Source: JAHECW01 sp964641415 (GTDB lineage: Bacteria > Acidobacteriota > Thermoanaerobaculia > Thermoanaerobaculales > Sulfomarinibacteraceae). Taken from it: a stretch of 64,000 nucleotides of DNA. A program made the translations under genes and the position numbers. The number at the start of each line of letters is the position of its first letter. Position 1 is the stretch's first letter. Shown here one piece after another: positions 1 to 8,119 of the stretch. Under the pieces are notes generated by a model. That model was not told the DNA's origin. It saw only the letters and a program-made list of their open reading frames with translations, and searched no databases. Location of the stretch: assembly GCA_964641415.1 (NCBI GenBank), contig CAZXMW010000011.1, positions 1 to 64,000 on the forward strand, in the 5' to 3' direction.

Positions 1-127
1 GGCGCTCGGCACAATGGTCAAGACGGCACGTCCGTCCCAACGCGCCCGTTCCGGCTCTGGAGGGCGGCGGCCGCATCGGCGCGCCCGTCGCGGGGATCGC
101 GGCGGTACCGTTCGCTGCCGCGGGCGC
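1..127. other. Window edge, no supported gene
   Basis: I see no supported coding region here. The downstream end of the minus-strand phospholipase gene lies at 128, and this stretch would be its 3' flank. Open frames crossing it are high-GC shadows of that gene. Confidence 0.5.
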
Positions 128-1342
128 TCAGAACAGGAGCCCGATCGGAGCCGCGGCGAGCTCGGCCCACCGACGGCGATCCGGATGGCGCAGCCAGCGG
201 ATCGGGTTCAGGGACTCGACCGCGGCGCCGGCCTCGGTCGTGATGAGGTCGTGTATGTCGCGGACCGCCTTCGGTTGATGGGTCAGAACGAGGGTCTCGG
301 CATTGCCGTGGAAGCTGCGGCGGTTGAGGTTGACCGAGCCGATCGCCGCGATGCAGCCGTCGACGACACCGACCTTGGCGTGAACCATCCGGTCCGAGCG
401 CTCGCGGATCTCGACCCCGGCGTCGAGCAGTCCGCCGTACAGTCGCCTCCCGGCGTGCTTGAACCAGGCGATGTCGCACAGTCGGGGGACGACGACCACG
501 ACCCGGACGCCGCGCCTGGCGGCAGCCGACAGCGCCCGGCGGAACGGCCGGTCGGGAATGAAGTACGGCGTCGCGAGCAGAAGCTCGCGCCGGGCCTCCC
601 GGGCAAGAGCGAGATAGGCTGCGCCGTGGCCGGTTCGGCCGTCGCGACCGCCGGCGATCGCGACCAGCTCGTCGGCGCCGCGGTCGACCTCGAGCAGCGG
701 TCCGGGGACGCCGCCGCCCTCGCCGGTCCAGGCGACCTCGAACTGCCGGCGGAGCACGCCGACCACCGGCCCCTCGGTCCACAGGCCGACGTCGCGCCAG
801 GCCCGGCGACCGCACAGCTGCTCGGAGAACTCGGCGGCCAGGTTGATGCCGCCGACCGATGCCGTTCGGCCGTCGACGATGATCAGCTTGCGGTGGGTCC
901 GGCGCAGAGGGTCGTTCCACGGTCGCCACGGGCTGTACCAGCGGACGTCGACGCCATGGTCGGCGAGCACCGGCAGCCAGTCGGCGACCCGGCTCGAGCC
1001 GGCCGGGTCGACGAGCAGTCGCACGGCGACCCCACGGCCGGCGGCGGACGCGAGCGCGTTGGTGATCCGACGGCCCACCGGGTCCCGGCGAATCTGGTAC
1101 ATCTCGACGCAGATCTCGCGCTCGGCGGTCCGGCAGACGTCGATGATCCGGTCGAAGTGGCGGTCGGCGTGATGGACGAGCTCGAGCCGGCGGGCCTGCG
1201 CGAGCCGGAGACCACCGCGCGCCGCGACCGCCATCAGCCGACGCTGGGCGCCGGTCGGATCGGGGACAAGGGTCCGCCCGTTCGGGATCCGGAGCACGCC
1301 GGTCGGCGTTTCCAACGGGGTCGTGGCCAGGTTCGTCATCAC
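128..1342 (-). CDS. Phospholipase D-family cardiolipin synthase-like protein
   Basis: A 404-aa protein with two HKD (PLDc) half-sites: HRKLIIVDG near residue 150 and VHAKVGVVDG near residue 321. Each is followed by the GGINLAAEF / GSVNLNRRS type of tail typical of bacterial cardiolipin synthases. Such enzymes join phosphatidylglycerol with a second phospholipid at the inner membrane. The protein lacks the two N-terminal membrane helices of classical ClsA, so it resembles the ClsB/ClsC type. The start is one of two adjacent ATG codons (1342 or 1339). A lipid-kinase gene is divergent from it across about 260 bp, so two membrane-lipid genes sit together. The family is clear; the exact substrate is inferred. 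Confidence 0.87.
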   Translation of the reverse strand: MMTNLATTPLETPTGVLRIPNGRTLVPDPTGAQRRLMAVAARGGLRLAQARRLELVHHADRHFDRIIDVCRTAEREICVEMYQIRRDPVGRRITNALASAAGRGVAVRLLVDPAGSSRVADWLPVLADHGVDVRWYSPWRPWNDPLRRTHRKLIIVDGRTASVGGINLAAEFSEQLCGRRAWRDVGLWTEGPVVGVLRRQFEVAWTGEGGGVPGPLLEVDRGADELVAIAGGRDGRTGHGAAYLALAREARRELLLATPYFIPDRPFRRALSAAARRGVRVVVVVPRLCDIAWFKHAGRRLYGGLLDAGVEIRERSDRMVHAKVGVVDGCIAAIGSVNLNRRSFHGNAETLVLTHQPKAVRDIHDLITTEAGAAVESLNPIRWLRHPDRRRWAELAAAPIGLLF

Positions 1343-1600
1343 GGTCCGAGTTTTCGACCGGCCGGTAAGACAACGGAGAAATGTCTGTGAACATGGCGTT
1401 AACGGTCGGGATTCGCGGGGGATTTCTTACCTCAGGTCCATCCCGCCTCCACGGCCGGAGCACACCGGGGCCCCAGAGTCGGGGCCCGACGAAAGCACAG
1501 AACCCCCTCCTCGATCCGCGCCGGATTGCTCCCGGCGCATTTTTTTCGTCTCGGCCGACCGGGAGGCTCGCGGCGGCATTGGTATTGGTACTCTTGGTCC
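1343..1600. promoter_or_regulatory. Divergent intergenic region between two lipid genes
   Basis: A 258-bp spacer between the PLD gene (-) and the lipid kinase (+). A TACTCT hexamer at 1589-1594 ends 6 nt before the GTG at 1601 and fits the leaderless -10 pattern used elsewhere in the window. I see no convincing promoter for the minus-strand gene and no other structure. Confidence 0.4.
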
Positions 1601-2479
1601 GTGCAGGTGATCGTCAATCCGGCGGCCGCCGGGGGCCGGCTGGGCCGCCAGTGGGTCCGTTACGAGACTCGCCTGCGCGCTCTCGGTCACGTCGTCGAGC
1701 CGGTCTGGACCGAGGCGCCCGGACACGCCACCGAGCTCGCCCGACGTCTGGTTGAAAACGGCGGCGGGCGGGTGGTGGTGGCCGGCGGCGACGGAACCGT
1801 GTGCGAGGCCGCCGAGGGCATCCATCGAGCGGGCGCCGGCGAGCTCGCGATCCTGCCCCTGGGCACCGGCAATGACGCCGCGCGCACGTTCGGGATTCCC
1901 CTCGATCTGCGGGCTGCCGCGCGCACCGCCACGCACAGCGCGAGCTGCGCGGTGGATCTGATTCGGGTCGGCGACCGGCTGATCGTGAACGCCGTCGGCG
2001 TCGGTCTGACCGCCGACATCAACCACCGCGCGGCACGGGTCAAGTGGGTGCGCGGAATCGGTGTCTATCTCGCCACCGCGGCCGTGTCGCTGTTCCGGTA
2101 CCGCGCGCCGTCGGTGACGATTCGGGTCGGCGGTCATCAGGTCGAAAGCACCATGGCCATTCTCGCTGTCCACAACGGACCGACCACCGGTGGCGGGTTC
2201 CGCCTGACCCCGGACGCGGTGCCCGATGACGGGCTGCTCGACGCGACGCTGGTCCCCGATGTCCCGGTGGCCGGCCGGTTGCGTCGTCTCGTTGCCGCGC
2301 TGCGCGGGACCCTGCATACCACCGAGGGCAGCGTGGTGTTCCGCGGTCCGAGCCTCGAGCTTGACCATGACACAGCACTCGAGGTTCACCTGGACGGGAA
2401 CCAGTGGCGACTCGAGCCGCCGATGACTCGGTTCGAGATCGTGCCGAAGGCGCTCAGGGTGGTGGTGCCGGGGGAGTGA
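1601..2479 (+). CDS. Diacylglycerol kinase-family lipid kinase (YegS/BmrU-like)
   Basis: A 292-aa protein with the DAGK catalytic domain. IVNPAAAGG is at the very N-terminus, then the nucleotide-binding GGDGTVCEA loop and PLGTGNDAARTFGIP, and a C-terminal beta-sandwich lobe ending in LDGNQWRLEPP. Members phosphorylate diacylglycerol, sphingoid or related lipids on the inner face of the membrane. I chose the GTG at 1601 because the family starts almost directly with the NPxAGG strand and because a -10-like hexamer lies 6 nt upstream. An ATG at 1526 would add 25 unrelated residues. The lipid substrate cannot be read from the sequence. Confidence 0.88.
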   Translation: MQVIVNPAAAGGRLGRQWVRYETRLRALGHVVEPVWTEAPGHATELARRLVENGGGRVVVAGGDGTVCEAAEGIHRAGAGELAILPLGTGNDAARTFGIPLDLRAAARTATHSASCAVDLIRVGDRLIVNAVGVGLTADINHRAARVKWVRGIGVYLATAAVSLFRYRAPSVTIRVGGHQVESTMAILAVHNGPTTGGGFRLTPDAVPDDGLLDATLVPDVPVAGRLRRLVAALRGTLHTTEGSVVFRGPSLELDHDTALEVHLDGNQWRLEPPMTRFEIVPKALRVVVPGE

Positions 2480-2519
2480 GACGCTGATCGCCGGCGAAGC
2501 AGCCGACCCGGAACATCGG

Positions 2520-2555
2520 CCTTCTGCTCCGCCTCCGCCTGACAGCGGAGGCGGA
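2520..2555. repeat. REP-like intergenic hairpin, copy 1
   Basis: A perfect 8-bp stem (GCCTCCGC, loop CTGACA, GCGGAGGC) preceded by CCTTCTGCTCC. The same arrangement recurs at 32398-32430, also just after a stop codon. It lies 40 bp after the lipid-kinase stop and may act as a terminator or mRNA-end structure, but it has no U tract. Confidence 0.6.
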
Positions 2556-2614
2556 TGCGAACGCCGGAGAGTGCGCTGTCAACCCGAAAAGCGGGCGGGC
2601 GTCCTATGCTTGTC

Positions 2615-3211
2615 ATGAAAGCACCCATGGCCATGCCGCCGTCCACACCCGCCCTCGACGATCATGCCCTCGTGCTGTCGGCGCGCAACGGTGACCGAGG
2701 TGCCTTCTCAGAGCTCGTCACGCGCCACCAGCGCCGGGTGTGGCTGGTGTGCCGGCAGTACGTCGGAGAAGACGAGGCCGACGAAGCGGCCCAGGACAGC
2801 CTGGTCAAGGCCTACACGGCCCTTCAGAGTTTCGACGGGCGGGCGGCGTTCACCACATGGTTGACCCGGATCGCCATCAACACCAGCCTCGACCTGCTGC
2901 GTCGACACAAGCGGGAGGGCCTCCGGCTCGTGACTCGGGACGACGATGGCAGGATCGACGCCGCGGCGCTGGTTCCCGACAGCCAGGTCGACCCCGAGGG
3001 CCGGTCGATCCAGCGCCAGGCCGTGGAGCGGCTTGAAACACTCGAGAACGGGCTGCCCGAGCGGCAGCGAGAGATCTTCCGTCTGCGCTTCTACGCCGAG
3101 ATGGAGCTCGAAGAGATCGCCGACGCGCTCCACGTGCACGTCGGCACCGTGAAGACGCAGCTGCACCGGGCGGTGCACCGCCTGCGCCGAGAGTTGGGAG
3201 ACCTTCGATGA
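2615..3211 (+). CDS. ECF-type RNA polymerase sigma factor
   Basis: About 198 aa from the ATG at 2615; in-frame ATGs at 2555, 2606, 2627 and 2633 are alternatives, and no Shine-Dalgarno decides between them. Region 2 is seen in LVTRHQRRVWLVCRQYVG..EADEAAQD and FTTWLTRIAINTSLDLLRR. Region 4 is LPERQREIFRLRFYAEMELEEIADAL followed by VGTVKTQLHRAVHRLR, a helix-turn-helix for the -35 element. The stop overlaps the next start by 4 nt (ATGA), so sigma and anti-sigma are translationally coupled. With the third gene, a periplasmic Spy/CpxP-like protein, this looks like an envelope-stress unit; that role is inferred. Confidence 0.9.
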   Translation: MKAPMAMPPSTPALDDHALVLSARNGDRGAFSELVTRHQRRVWLVCRQYVGEDEADEAAQDSLVKAYTALQSFDGRAAFTTWLTRIAINTSLDLLRRHKREGLRLVTRDDDGRIDAAALVPDSQVDPEGRSIQRQAVERLETLENGLPERQREIFRLRFYAEMELEEIADALHVHVGTVKTQLHRAVHRLRRELGDLR

Positions 3212-3678
3212 CAGATCATCTGACACCCGAGAAGATTGCCGAGGCATCGGCCGGGCTCGATCTCGACCGGGCGACTCAAGAGCATTTGAAAAGCTGCGTC
3301 AGCTGCCGCTCTGAGGTTGCGTCCTTCGAACGGCTGGTCGCCGCTCGGCGGGTTGAAATGACGGACGGTGAGCCCGATTGGGACCGTCAGGCCGCCGCGG
3401 TGATGGCCCGTTTGCCCGAGCCTGCGGCGCTGTCCGGACGGGGCCGGACTCGCTGGCTTCGGCCGGTGCTCGCCGCGGCCGCTGCGGTCTTGCTGGCGGT
3501 GGCGGTTGGCGTGCTGCGCCCCGACCGTCCGAGCGCGCCGCCGGCGGCAGAGCCGGGGGTCGAGGAGATCCTTGCCGAGATGAACGAGCTGCTGTCGGAC
3601 GACCGGATTCCGGGGTTCGAGGCCATCGATCCCGGGGTCGAGGCGTTGACCGCCGATTTCGAAAACGGAGCATCCTGA
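3208..3678 (+). CDS. Zinc-finger anti-sigma factor, single-pass membrane protein
   Basis: A 156-aa protein. The N-terminus carries the ZAS signature H26-x3-C30-x2-C33 (HLKSCVSC), typical of anti-sigma factors that grip ECF sigmas. A transmembrane helix (WLRPVLAAAAAVLLAVAVG) follows at about residues 88-106, then a roughly 50-residue acidic periplasmic tail. It is coupled to the upstream sigma gene by a 4-nt overlap and is followed 23 bp later by the Spy/CpxP-like gene. It presumably holds the sigma factor at the membrane until an envelope signal releases it; the signal is unknown. Confidence 0.85.
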   Translation: MTDHLTPEKIAEASAGLDLDRATQEHLKSCVSCRSEVASFERLVAARRVEMTDGEPDWDRQAAAVMARLPEPAALSGRGRTRWLRPVLAAAAAVLLAVAVGVLRPDRPSAPPAAEPGVEEILAEMNELLSDDRIPGFEAIDPGVEALTADFENGAS

Positions 3679-3701
3679 GCGGGGGAACACAGGAGGAAAT
3701 C

Positions 3702-4199
3702 ATGAAGACGAAAACCATCGCCGTGGTGGCGATCGTGGCGACCGCCGCCGTCGCCGGGGCTGGTGTTGGGGAATTCGATCTGCCGCCGGGCAAATGGTGG
3801 GAGAACGACCGCGTGGTGCGGCGGGTCGGTTTGAGCGAGGATCAGCAGCGCACGATCAGCGATCTCGTGTATCAGCACGCCCACCGGATGATCGACCTCA
3901 ACGCGGCGCTCAAGAAGGCCGAGCTCGAGCTCGCCGAGTCCGTGGAGCGGGACGATTTCGACCCGGACGCCGTGCGCAAGGCCTTCGCGGCGTTCCAGGA
4001 TTTCCGGCGACGACTCGAGAACGAGCGCTTCGAGATGCTCCTCGCGGTGCGCCAGAGCCTGACCTCATCGCAGTGGGACCAACTGCTCGAGATCCGGCGC
4101 ACCCTCGAACGGCTGCGCGAGAACCGCCGGCCGGACGAGCGGCCGTTGCGTCCCGGCGCGCCTCGTGATGACCGGCCGGCGGGCGGAGGCTATCGGTAG
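3702..4199 (+). CDS. Spy/CpxP-like periplasmic protein
   Basis: A 165-aa protein with a strong AGGAGG Shine-Dalgarno at 3691-3696, 5 nt before the ATG. A signal peptide (MKTKTIAVVAIVATAAVAGA) is followed by a long helical region with LSEDQQRTISDLVYQHAHRM, a LNAALKKAELEL stretch and RQSLTSSQWDQLLEIRRTL. This layout is that of the LTxxQ-containing Spy/CpxP/heavy-metal-resistor family of periplasmic chaperones and stress sensors. The last 25 residues are Arg/Pro-rich and probably disordered. As the third gene of the sigma/anti-sigma unit, it is likely the effector or the feedback sensor. Family assignment rests on the helical pattern and context. Confidence 0.72.
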   Translation: MKTKTIAVVAIVATAAVAGAGVGEFDLPPGKWWENDRVVRRVGLSEDQQRTISDLVYQHAHRMIDLNAALKKAELELAESVERDDFDPDAVRKAFAAFQDFRRRLENERFEMLLAVRQSLTSSQWDQLLEIRRTLERLRENRRPDERPLRPGAPRDDRPAGGGYR

Positions 4200-4224
4200 C
4201 GCCCGCACAATCTGGAAAACCGAG

Positions 4225-4251
4225 CCGCGGGCCCTCGGGCCCGCGGTTTTT
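4225..4251 (+). terminator. Strong intrinsic terminator
   Basis: A perfect 10-bp GC stem (CCGCGGGCCC, 2-nt loop, GGGCCCGCGG) is followed directly by five T residues. An A-run upstream makes it partly bidirectional. It ends the sigma/anti-sigma/Spy-like unit and insulates the rplU promoter downstream. Confidence 0.93.
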
Positions 4252-4390
4252 GTCGACCTCGAGCCGGAGTCGGCGCGCCTCCAGCGGACGTGCCGTCTCA
4301 AATCATTTGGCACCGCGCTCCGGAGCCTGTCGCCGTCTGCTGCCTCTGCTGCCTCTGCTGCCGCTGTTCACGGGAACGGGCCCGCGAGCG

Positions 4391-4419
4391 TTGACACACG
4401 GGTCGGATTCGGTTATAAC
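4391..4419 (+). promoter_or_regulatory. Sigma-70 promoter of the rplU operon
   Basis: A consensus -35 (TTGACA, 4391-4396), a 17-bp spacer and a -10 TATAAC (4414-4419). Transcription should start near 4426 and give a leader of about 23 nt before rplU. It is the best-matching sigma-70 promoter in the window. Just upstream, 4336-4368 holds three to four imperfect copies of a CTGCTGCCT 9-mer. Confidence 0.9.
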
Positions 4420-4448
4420 TCGCCCCCCTTGCGTGGGAGAGGTGCGTG

Positions 4449-4775
4449 ATGACGGACTATGCAGTTGTCAAACACGGTGGAAAGCAGTATCGAGTGAGCC
4501 CGGGCGATGTGCTGCTGGTCGAGCGAACGGTGCCTGACCTGGCGGCCGGGGACGAGCTTCGTTTCGACCGCGTCATGATGGTCAGCAGTGGCGACTCGGT
4601 GACGGTCGGCAAACCGGTGGTCGAGGGCGCGTCGGTGCTCGGCCAGGTGGTGGCCCCCGAGCGCGGCAAAAAGGTCATCGTGTTCAAGAAGAAGCGCCGC
4701 AAGGGCTACAAGCGGACCGCGGGCCATCGGCAGGACTACTATCGGGTCCGGGTCGAGGCCATCGAGACGCGGTGA
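4449..4775 (+). CDS. rplU: 50S ribosomal protein bL21
   Basis: A 108-aa protein beginning MTDYAVVKHGGKQYRVSPGD, the conserved bL21 opening, with the basic C-terminal KKRRKGYKRTAGHRQDYYRVRVEAI that binds 23S rRNA. An in-frame GTG one codon upstream (4446) is possible, but ATG 4449 fits the family and the upstream GGGAGAGG. It is the first gene of the ribosome/GTPase operon, read from the 4391 promoter, with rpmA 12 bp downstream as in most bacteria. Confidence 0.97.
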   Translation: MTDYAVVKHGGKQYRVSPGDVLLVERTVPDLAAGDELRFDRVMMVSSGDSVTVGKPVVEGASVLGQVVAPERGKKVIVFKKKRRKGYKRTAGHRQDYYRVRVEAIETR

Positions 4776-4787
4776 GGGAGTCGGAGC

Positions 4788-5042
4788 ATGGCACACAAAA
4801 AAGGACAGGGATCGAGCCGCAACGGTCGCGACTCGCACGCCAAGCGCCTCGGTACCAAGGTCGGCGACGGCCAGCTGGTGACGGCCGGCTCGATCCTGGT
4901 GCGGCAGCGCGGAACCCGGTTCAAGCCGGGTGACAACGTCCAGCGGGGCGGCGACGACACTCTGTTCGCCACCGCCGAGGGCAGGGTCCGGTTCCGCAAC
5001 CGCGGCCGGCTGGGCCGCTTCATCAACGTGGTGACCAACTGA
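4788..5042 (+). CDS. rpmA: 50S ribosomal protein bL27
   Basis: An 84-aa protein starting MAHKKGQGSSRNGRDSHAKR, the conserved N-terminus that reaches the peptidyl-transferase centre, then LGTKVGDGQLVTAGSILVRQ and RGTRFKPGDNV. Gly is within the first ten residues and there is no Firmicutes-style cleavable N-terminal extension. It is 12 bp after rplU and the order rplU-rpmA-obg is classical. Confidence 0.98.
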   Translation: MAHKKGQGSSRNGRDSHAKRLGTKVGDGQLVTAGSILVRQRGTRFKPGDNVQRGGDDTLFATAEGRVRFRNRGRLGRFINVVTN

Positions 5043-5078
5043 GCCGTCGCTCGATGACCAGGGCGCGGACAACACAGG

Positions 5079-5106
5079 GCGCGGCGACCGGTGACGGGCG
5101 CCGCGC
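5079..5106 (+). terminator. GC hairpin between rpmA and obg
   Basis: A perfect 8-bp stem (GCGCGGCG / CGCCGCGC) with a 12-nt loop, followed by TCTTGT rather than a pure T run. It sits in the 103-bp rpmA-obg gap and could attenuate or process the transcript between ribosomal-protein and GTPase genes. Function is inferred from position only. Confidence 0.5.
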
Positions 5107-5145
5107 TCTTGTGCGTATCGCGTCACGGCCGCAGGGTCCTTCCCC

Positions 5146-6159
5146 GTGCTGATCGACCAGGCCGGAATCACGGTCTCGGCCGGCGACGGCGGCAACGGCT
5201 GCGTCGCCTTCCGGCGCGAGAAGTTCGTTCCCAGAGGCGGCCCGAACGGCGGCGACGGCGGGCGCGGCGGCGACGTCATCCTCCGAGTCCAGGGCAACCT
5301 GAACACGCTGCTCCACATCCACCACCAGCGCACGATCCGCGCCGAGCGGGGTCGCCACGGGATGGGCGCCAACAAGACCGGCGCCAGCGGCAACGACGCG
5401 GTGGTCCCGGTGCCGCCGGGCACCGTGGTTCGGGACGCCGACAGCGGTCTGCTGCTCGGCGATCTGCTGACCGATGGTGACGAGCTGCTGGTCGCACGCG
5501 GCGGTCGCGGGGGGCGCGGAAACGCCCGTTTCGCCACCGCCACCCAGCGCGCGCCCCGGCGCGCCGAGGACGGAGCGGTGGGCCAGACCCGGCGGCTCGA
5601 GCTCGAACTCAAGCTGCTCGCCGATGTCGGCCTGATCGGTCTGCCCAACGCGGGCAAGTCGACCCTGCTGGCGCGAGTGTCGGCGGCGCGCCCGAAGGTC
5701 GCCGACTACCCGTTCACGACTCTCGAGCCGTACCTCGGCGTCGTCCAGGCGCCCGGCGACGAGTTTCGATCGCTGGTCATGGCGGACATCCCCGGTCTCA
5801 TCGAGGGCGCCCACCAGGGCGCCGGTCTGGGAATTCAGTTCCTGCGCCACATCGAGCGCTGCCGGGTGCTCGCCCACCTGGTCGATCTGTCATCCCAGGA
5901 CGCGGTTGCCGACCGGGTGGCCACTCTCAGAGGCGAGCTCGCGGCCTGGGACGCGCAGCTCGAAGACCGAGCCTGGCTGCTGGTCGGTACCAAGATCGAC
6001 GCGGTCGCCGACCGGCATGAGTCGGTCGCCGAGCTCGACCGGGTCGCCGACGCTCATGGGGTCGACCGGTGCGTCGTATCATCGGTGACCGGAGACGGGA
6101 TTCGGGGTCTGCTCGGGCGGCTCTTCGAGATTGTCGCCGCCCAGCCGGAGACGACATGA
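5146..6159 (+). CDS. obg: Obg/CgtA ribosome-assembly GTPase
   Basis: A 337-aa protein with the glycine-rich Obg fold at residues 1-155 (VSAGDGGNGCVAFRREKFVP.GGPNGGDGGRGG) and a G domain with G1 GLPNAGKST, G3 DIPGLIEGAHQGAGLG and G5 SSVTG. G4 reads GTKID instead of NKxD, a tolerated variant. The third, lineage-variable C-terminal domain is absent. The start is the GTG at 5146, which places the family's first strand at residue 2. Obg acts in late 50S assembly and stress responses. Its stop overlaps nadD by 4 nt. Confidence 0.96.
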   Translation: MLIDQAGITVSAGDGGNGCVAFRREKFVPRGGPNGGDGGRGGDVILRVQGNLNTLLHIHHQRTIRAERGRHGMGANKTGASGNDAVVPVPPGTVVRDADSGLLLGDLLTDGDELLVARGGRGGRGNARFATATQRAPRRAEDGAVGQTRRLELELKLLADVGLIGLPNAGKSTLLARVSAARPKVADYPFTTLEPYLGVVQAPGDEFRSLVMADIPGLIEGAHQGAGLGIQFLRHIERCRVLAHLVDLSSQDAVADRVATLRGELAAWDAQLEDRAWLLVGTKIDAVADRHESVAELDRVADAHGVDRCVVSSVTGDGIRGLLGRLFEIVAAQPETT

Positions 6160-6842
6160 CGCAACGCATCGCGATCTACGGCGGCAGCTTCGACCCGTTC
6201 CACACCGGGCACCTGGTGCCGATGGTCCGGGCCCAGGAGACCTTCCAGTTCGACGCCGTCCACTTCGTGCCGTCGGGCAGCCCGCCGCACAAGCAACACG
6301 CACCGCTGACGCCGATCACCCATCGGCTGGTCATGGTGGCGCTGGCGACCCTGCCCTTCGACCGCTTCTTCGCCTCCGACGACGAGGTCTTGTCGTCGGG
6401 GCCGAGCTACACCGTGGAAACGGTGATCCGGTACCGCGACCGCTACCCGGGCGCCGCGCTCTACTTCCTGCTCGGCTCGGATTCGTTCTCTCAGATCGCG
6501 AGTTGGCAGCGGTGGCGCGAGCTGGTGGGGCTGGCCAACCTGGTGGTGCTGCACCGCGCCCACATCTGGGGCGCCGAGCTGAGGCGACGAGTTCCCGAGG
6601 AGCTCCAGTCGCGACTGGTCGAGATCAAGCCGTTCGCCCAGGTGCCGGATCCCGACCGTCAGACCATCTACCTGCTCGACCACGAGCCGTTTCCGATCTC
6701 GGCGACGGTCGTCCGACACCGGCTTCGGGCCGGGCTGCCGATCCGGGAACTGGTCCCGCACGAGGTTCACGCGTACATCGAGAAATACCGCTTGTATCGC
6801 ACCGATACCGATTCGCAGCCGGTTTCGGCCGAGGAGGAGTAA
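6156..6842 (+). CDS. nadD: Nicotinate-nucleotide adenylyltransferase
   Basis: A 228-aa protein with the nucleotidyltransferase signature GGSFDPFHTGHL at residues 8-19, FVPSGSPPHK for the nicotinate end, LLGSDSF, and the C-terminal ISATVVRHRL (ISxTxxR) motif. NadD adenylates nicotinate mononucleotide in NAD synthesis. Its start overlaps the obg stop (ATGA). It precedes rsfS with no gap, the usual nadD-rsfS neighbourhood. Confidence 0.96.
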   Translation: MTQRIAIYGGSFDPFHTGHLVPMVRAQETFQFDAVHFVPSGSPPHKQHAPLTPITHRLVMVALATLPFDRFFASDDEVLSSGPSYTVETVIRYRDRYPGAALYFLLGSDSFSQIASWQRWRELVGLANLVVLHRAHIWGAELRRRVPEELQSRLVEIKPFAQVPDPDRQTIYLLDHEPFPISATVVRHRLRAGLPIRELVPHEVHAYIEKYRLYRTDTDSQPVSAEEE

Positions 6843-7229
6843 TTGGACGCAGACACCCTCAGCACGATCGCCTTGGCCGCCCGCGCCGCCACCGACAAGA
6901 AGGCCTTCGACCTGGTCGGTCTCGACGTCGGCGAGCTGACCTCGTACACCGACGGTTTTCTCTTGTGCTCGGCGGCGAGCGACCGCCAGGTCGGTGCGAT
7001 CGTCGACGAGATCGGCCGGCGACTCAAGCGGGCCGGTGTCACAACGCTCCACACCGAGGGTGCGAAGCGCAGCGATTGGGTGCTGCTCGACCTCGGCGAC
7101 GTGGTCATCCACGTCTTCACCGAGGAACAGCGCGCTTTCTACGGGCTCGACAATCTGTGGCGCGATGCTCCGAGGCTCGAAGAGGCGACGCTCGGCCTCG
7201 ATCCGCCGAACGGGTCGGCCGCATCGTGA
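6843..7229 (+). CDS. rsfS: Ribosomal silencing factor RsfS
   Basis: A 128-aa RsfS/Iojap protein: the DxTSYTDGFLLCSAASDRQV core, KRAGV, EGAKRSDWVLLDLGDVVIHVF and EQRAFYGLDNLW are all family motifs. It binds bL14 and blocks subunit joining when nutrients are low. The start is a TTG directly after the nadD TAA stop, with GAGGAGG inside the end of nadD as Shine-Dalgarno; no ATG or GTG lies nearby. Its stop overlaps rlmH by 4 nt (GTGA). Confidence 0.95.
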   Translation: MDADTLSTIALAARAATDKKAFDLVGLDVGELTSYTDGFLLCSAASDRQVGAIVDEIGRRLKRAGVTTLHTEGAKRSDWVLLDLGDVVIHVFTEEQRAFYGLDNLWRDAPRLEEATLGLDPPNGSAAS

Positions 7230-7711
7230 AGGTCCGCGTCGTGTGGTTCGGCCGGCCGGGCTCAGACCGCAACGCCGACCGCCAGGCCGAGATCTACCGT
7301 CGCCGGGTCGACCACCACTGGCTGGCAGAGGACCGGCCGCTGCGGCCGGTCGCCGGCGGCCGCGGCGCCGATCCGCACCGGGTGCTGCGCGAGGAGGCGC
7401 GGATCGTCGAACGGGCCCTCGAGGAGAATCGCCGCTTCGTCGCGCTGGACGAGGCCGGCCGGCAGCTGACCAGCGAGGGCTTCGCCCGGTGGCTCGCGGA
7501 CCATGAGGAGCGGTCGGTGCCCGGCCTCGACTTCGTCATCGGCAGCGACCTCGGGCTCGACGCCGGCCTGCGGGCCCGGGCCGACCTGGTGCTGTCGGTG
7601 AGCGCCATGACCCTGCCCCACCAGTTGGCGCGGATCATCCTATGGGAGCAGCTGTTTCGAGCCACCCACATCGTCACAGGTGGTGGATATCACCGGCCCA
7701 AAGTACAATAG
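7226..7711 (+). CDS. rlmH: 23S rRNA pseudouridine-1915 N3-methyltransferase RlmH
   Basis: A 161-aa SPOUT methyltransferase starting at a GTG coupled to rsfS. Family motifs: the LDEAGRQLTSEGFARWL strand-helix, FVIGSDLGLD (the FxIGG-type SAM loop, here IGSD), LSVSAMTLPHQLARIILWEQLFRA, and the terminal GGGYHR. It methylates pseudouridine 1915 of 23S rRNA after 70S formation. The IGGxxG loop reads GSDLG, a mild departure worth noting. Position after rsfS is standard. Confidence 0.94.
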   Translation: MKVRVVWFGRPGSDRNADRQAEIYRRRVDHHWLAEDRPLRPVAGGRGADPHRVLREEARIVERALEENRRFVALDEAGRQLTSEGFARWLADHEERSVPGLDFVIGSDLGLDAGLRARADLVLSVSAMTLPHQLARIILWEQLFRATHIVTGGGYHRPKVQ

Positions 7712-7750
7712 GCTACCGGCAGCCGCCCGGCTCCGTTGGAGGCAACCGAT

Positions 7751-8104
7751 ATGAACCGGAAACAGCTGGACACCTACCGCACGCTGCTGGAGGATAAGCG
7801 GATCCGGCTGCTCGCTCGCGTCAAGGCGGCCCGAGCCAAGGAGCAGGAGGGCAGTCCCGAGGACGCTCCGGATCTGGGCGACCGCGCGCTGTCCACCATG
7901 ACCCGTGATCTCACCTATCGTCTGACCGCCGGGGAGCGCGATCTCCTGCGCCGGATCGACGAAGCGCTGGATCGCATCGACGCCGGCAGCTACGGCGAGT
8001 GTCTGAACTGCGGCAAGAAGGTCCAACCGGCGCGTCTTGACGCCGTGCCGTGGGCGCGCCACTGCATCGACTGTCAGGAGCTCCAGGATCTCGGCCAGCT
8101 CTGA
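7751..8104 (+). CDS. DksA/TraR C4 zinc-finger protein
   Basis: A 117-aa protein: an N-terminal coiled coil (about residues 4-75, with LTAGERDLLRRIDEALDRID) and a C4 zinc finger C84-x2-C87-x17-C105-x2-C108. GSYGECLNCGKKV is the family core. Such proteins insert into the RNA polymerase secondary channel or act as short relatives of DksA. The ATG at 7751 has GGAGG 8 nt upstream; a TTG at 7736 is less likely. It is probably co-transcribed with the rplU-rlmH operon. Confidence 0.9.
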   Translation: MNRKQLDTYRTLLEDKRIRLLARVKAARAKEQEGSPEDAPDLGDRALSTMTRDLTYRLTAGERDLLRRIDEALDRIDAGSYGECLNCGKKVQPARLDAVPWARHCIDCQELQDLGQL

Positions 8105-8119
8105 CGTCCGGCCGTGACC

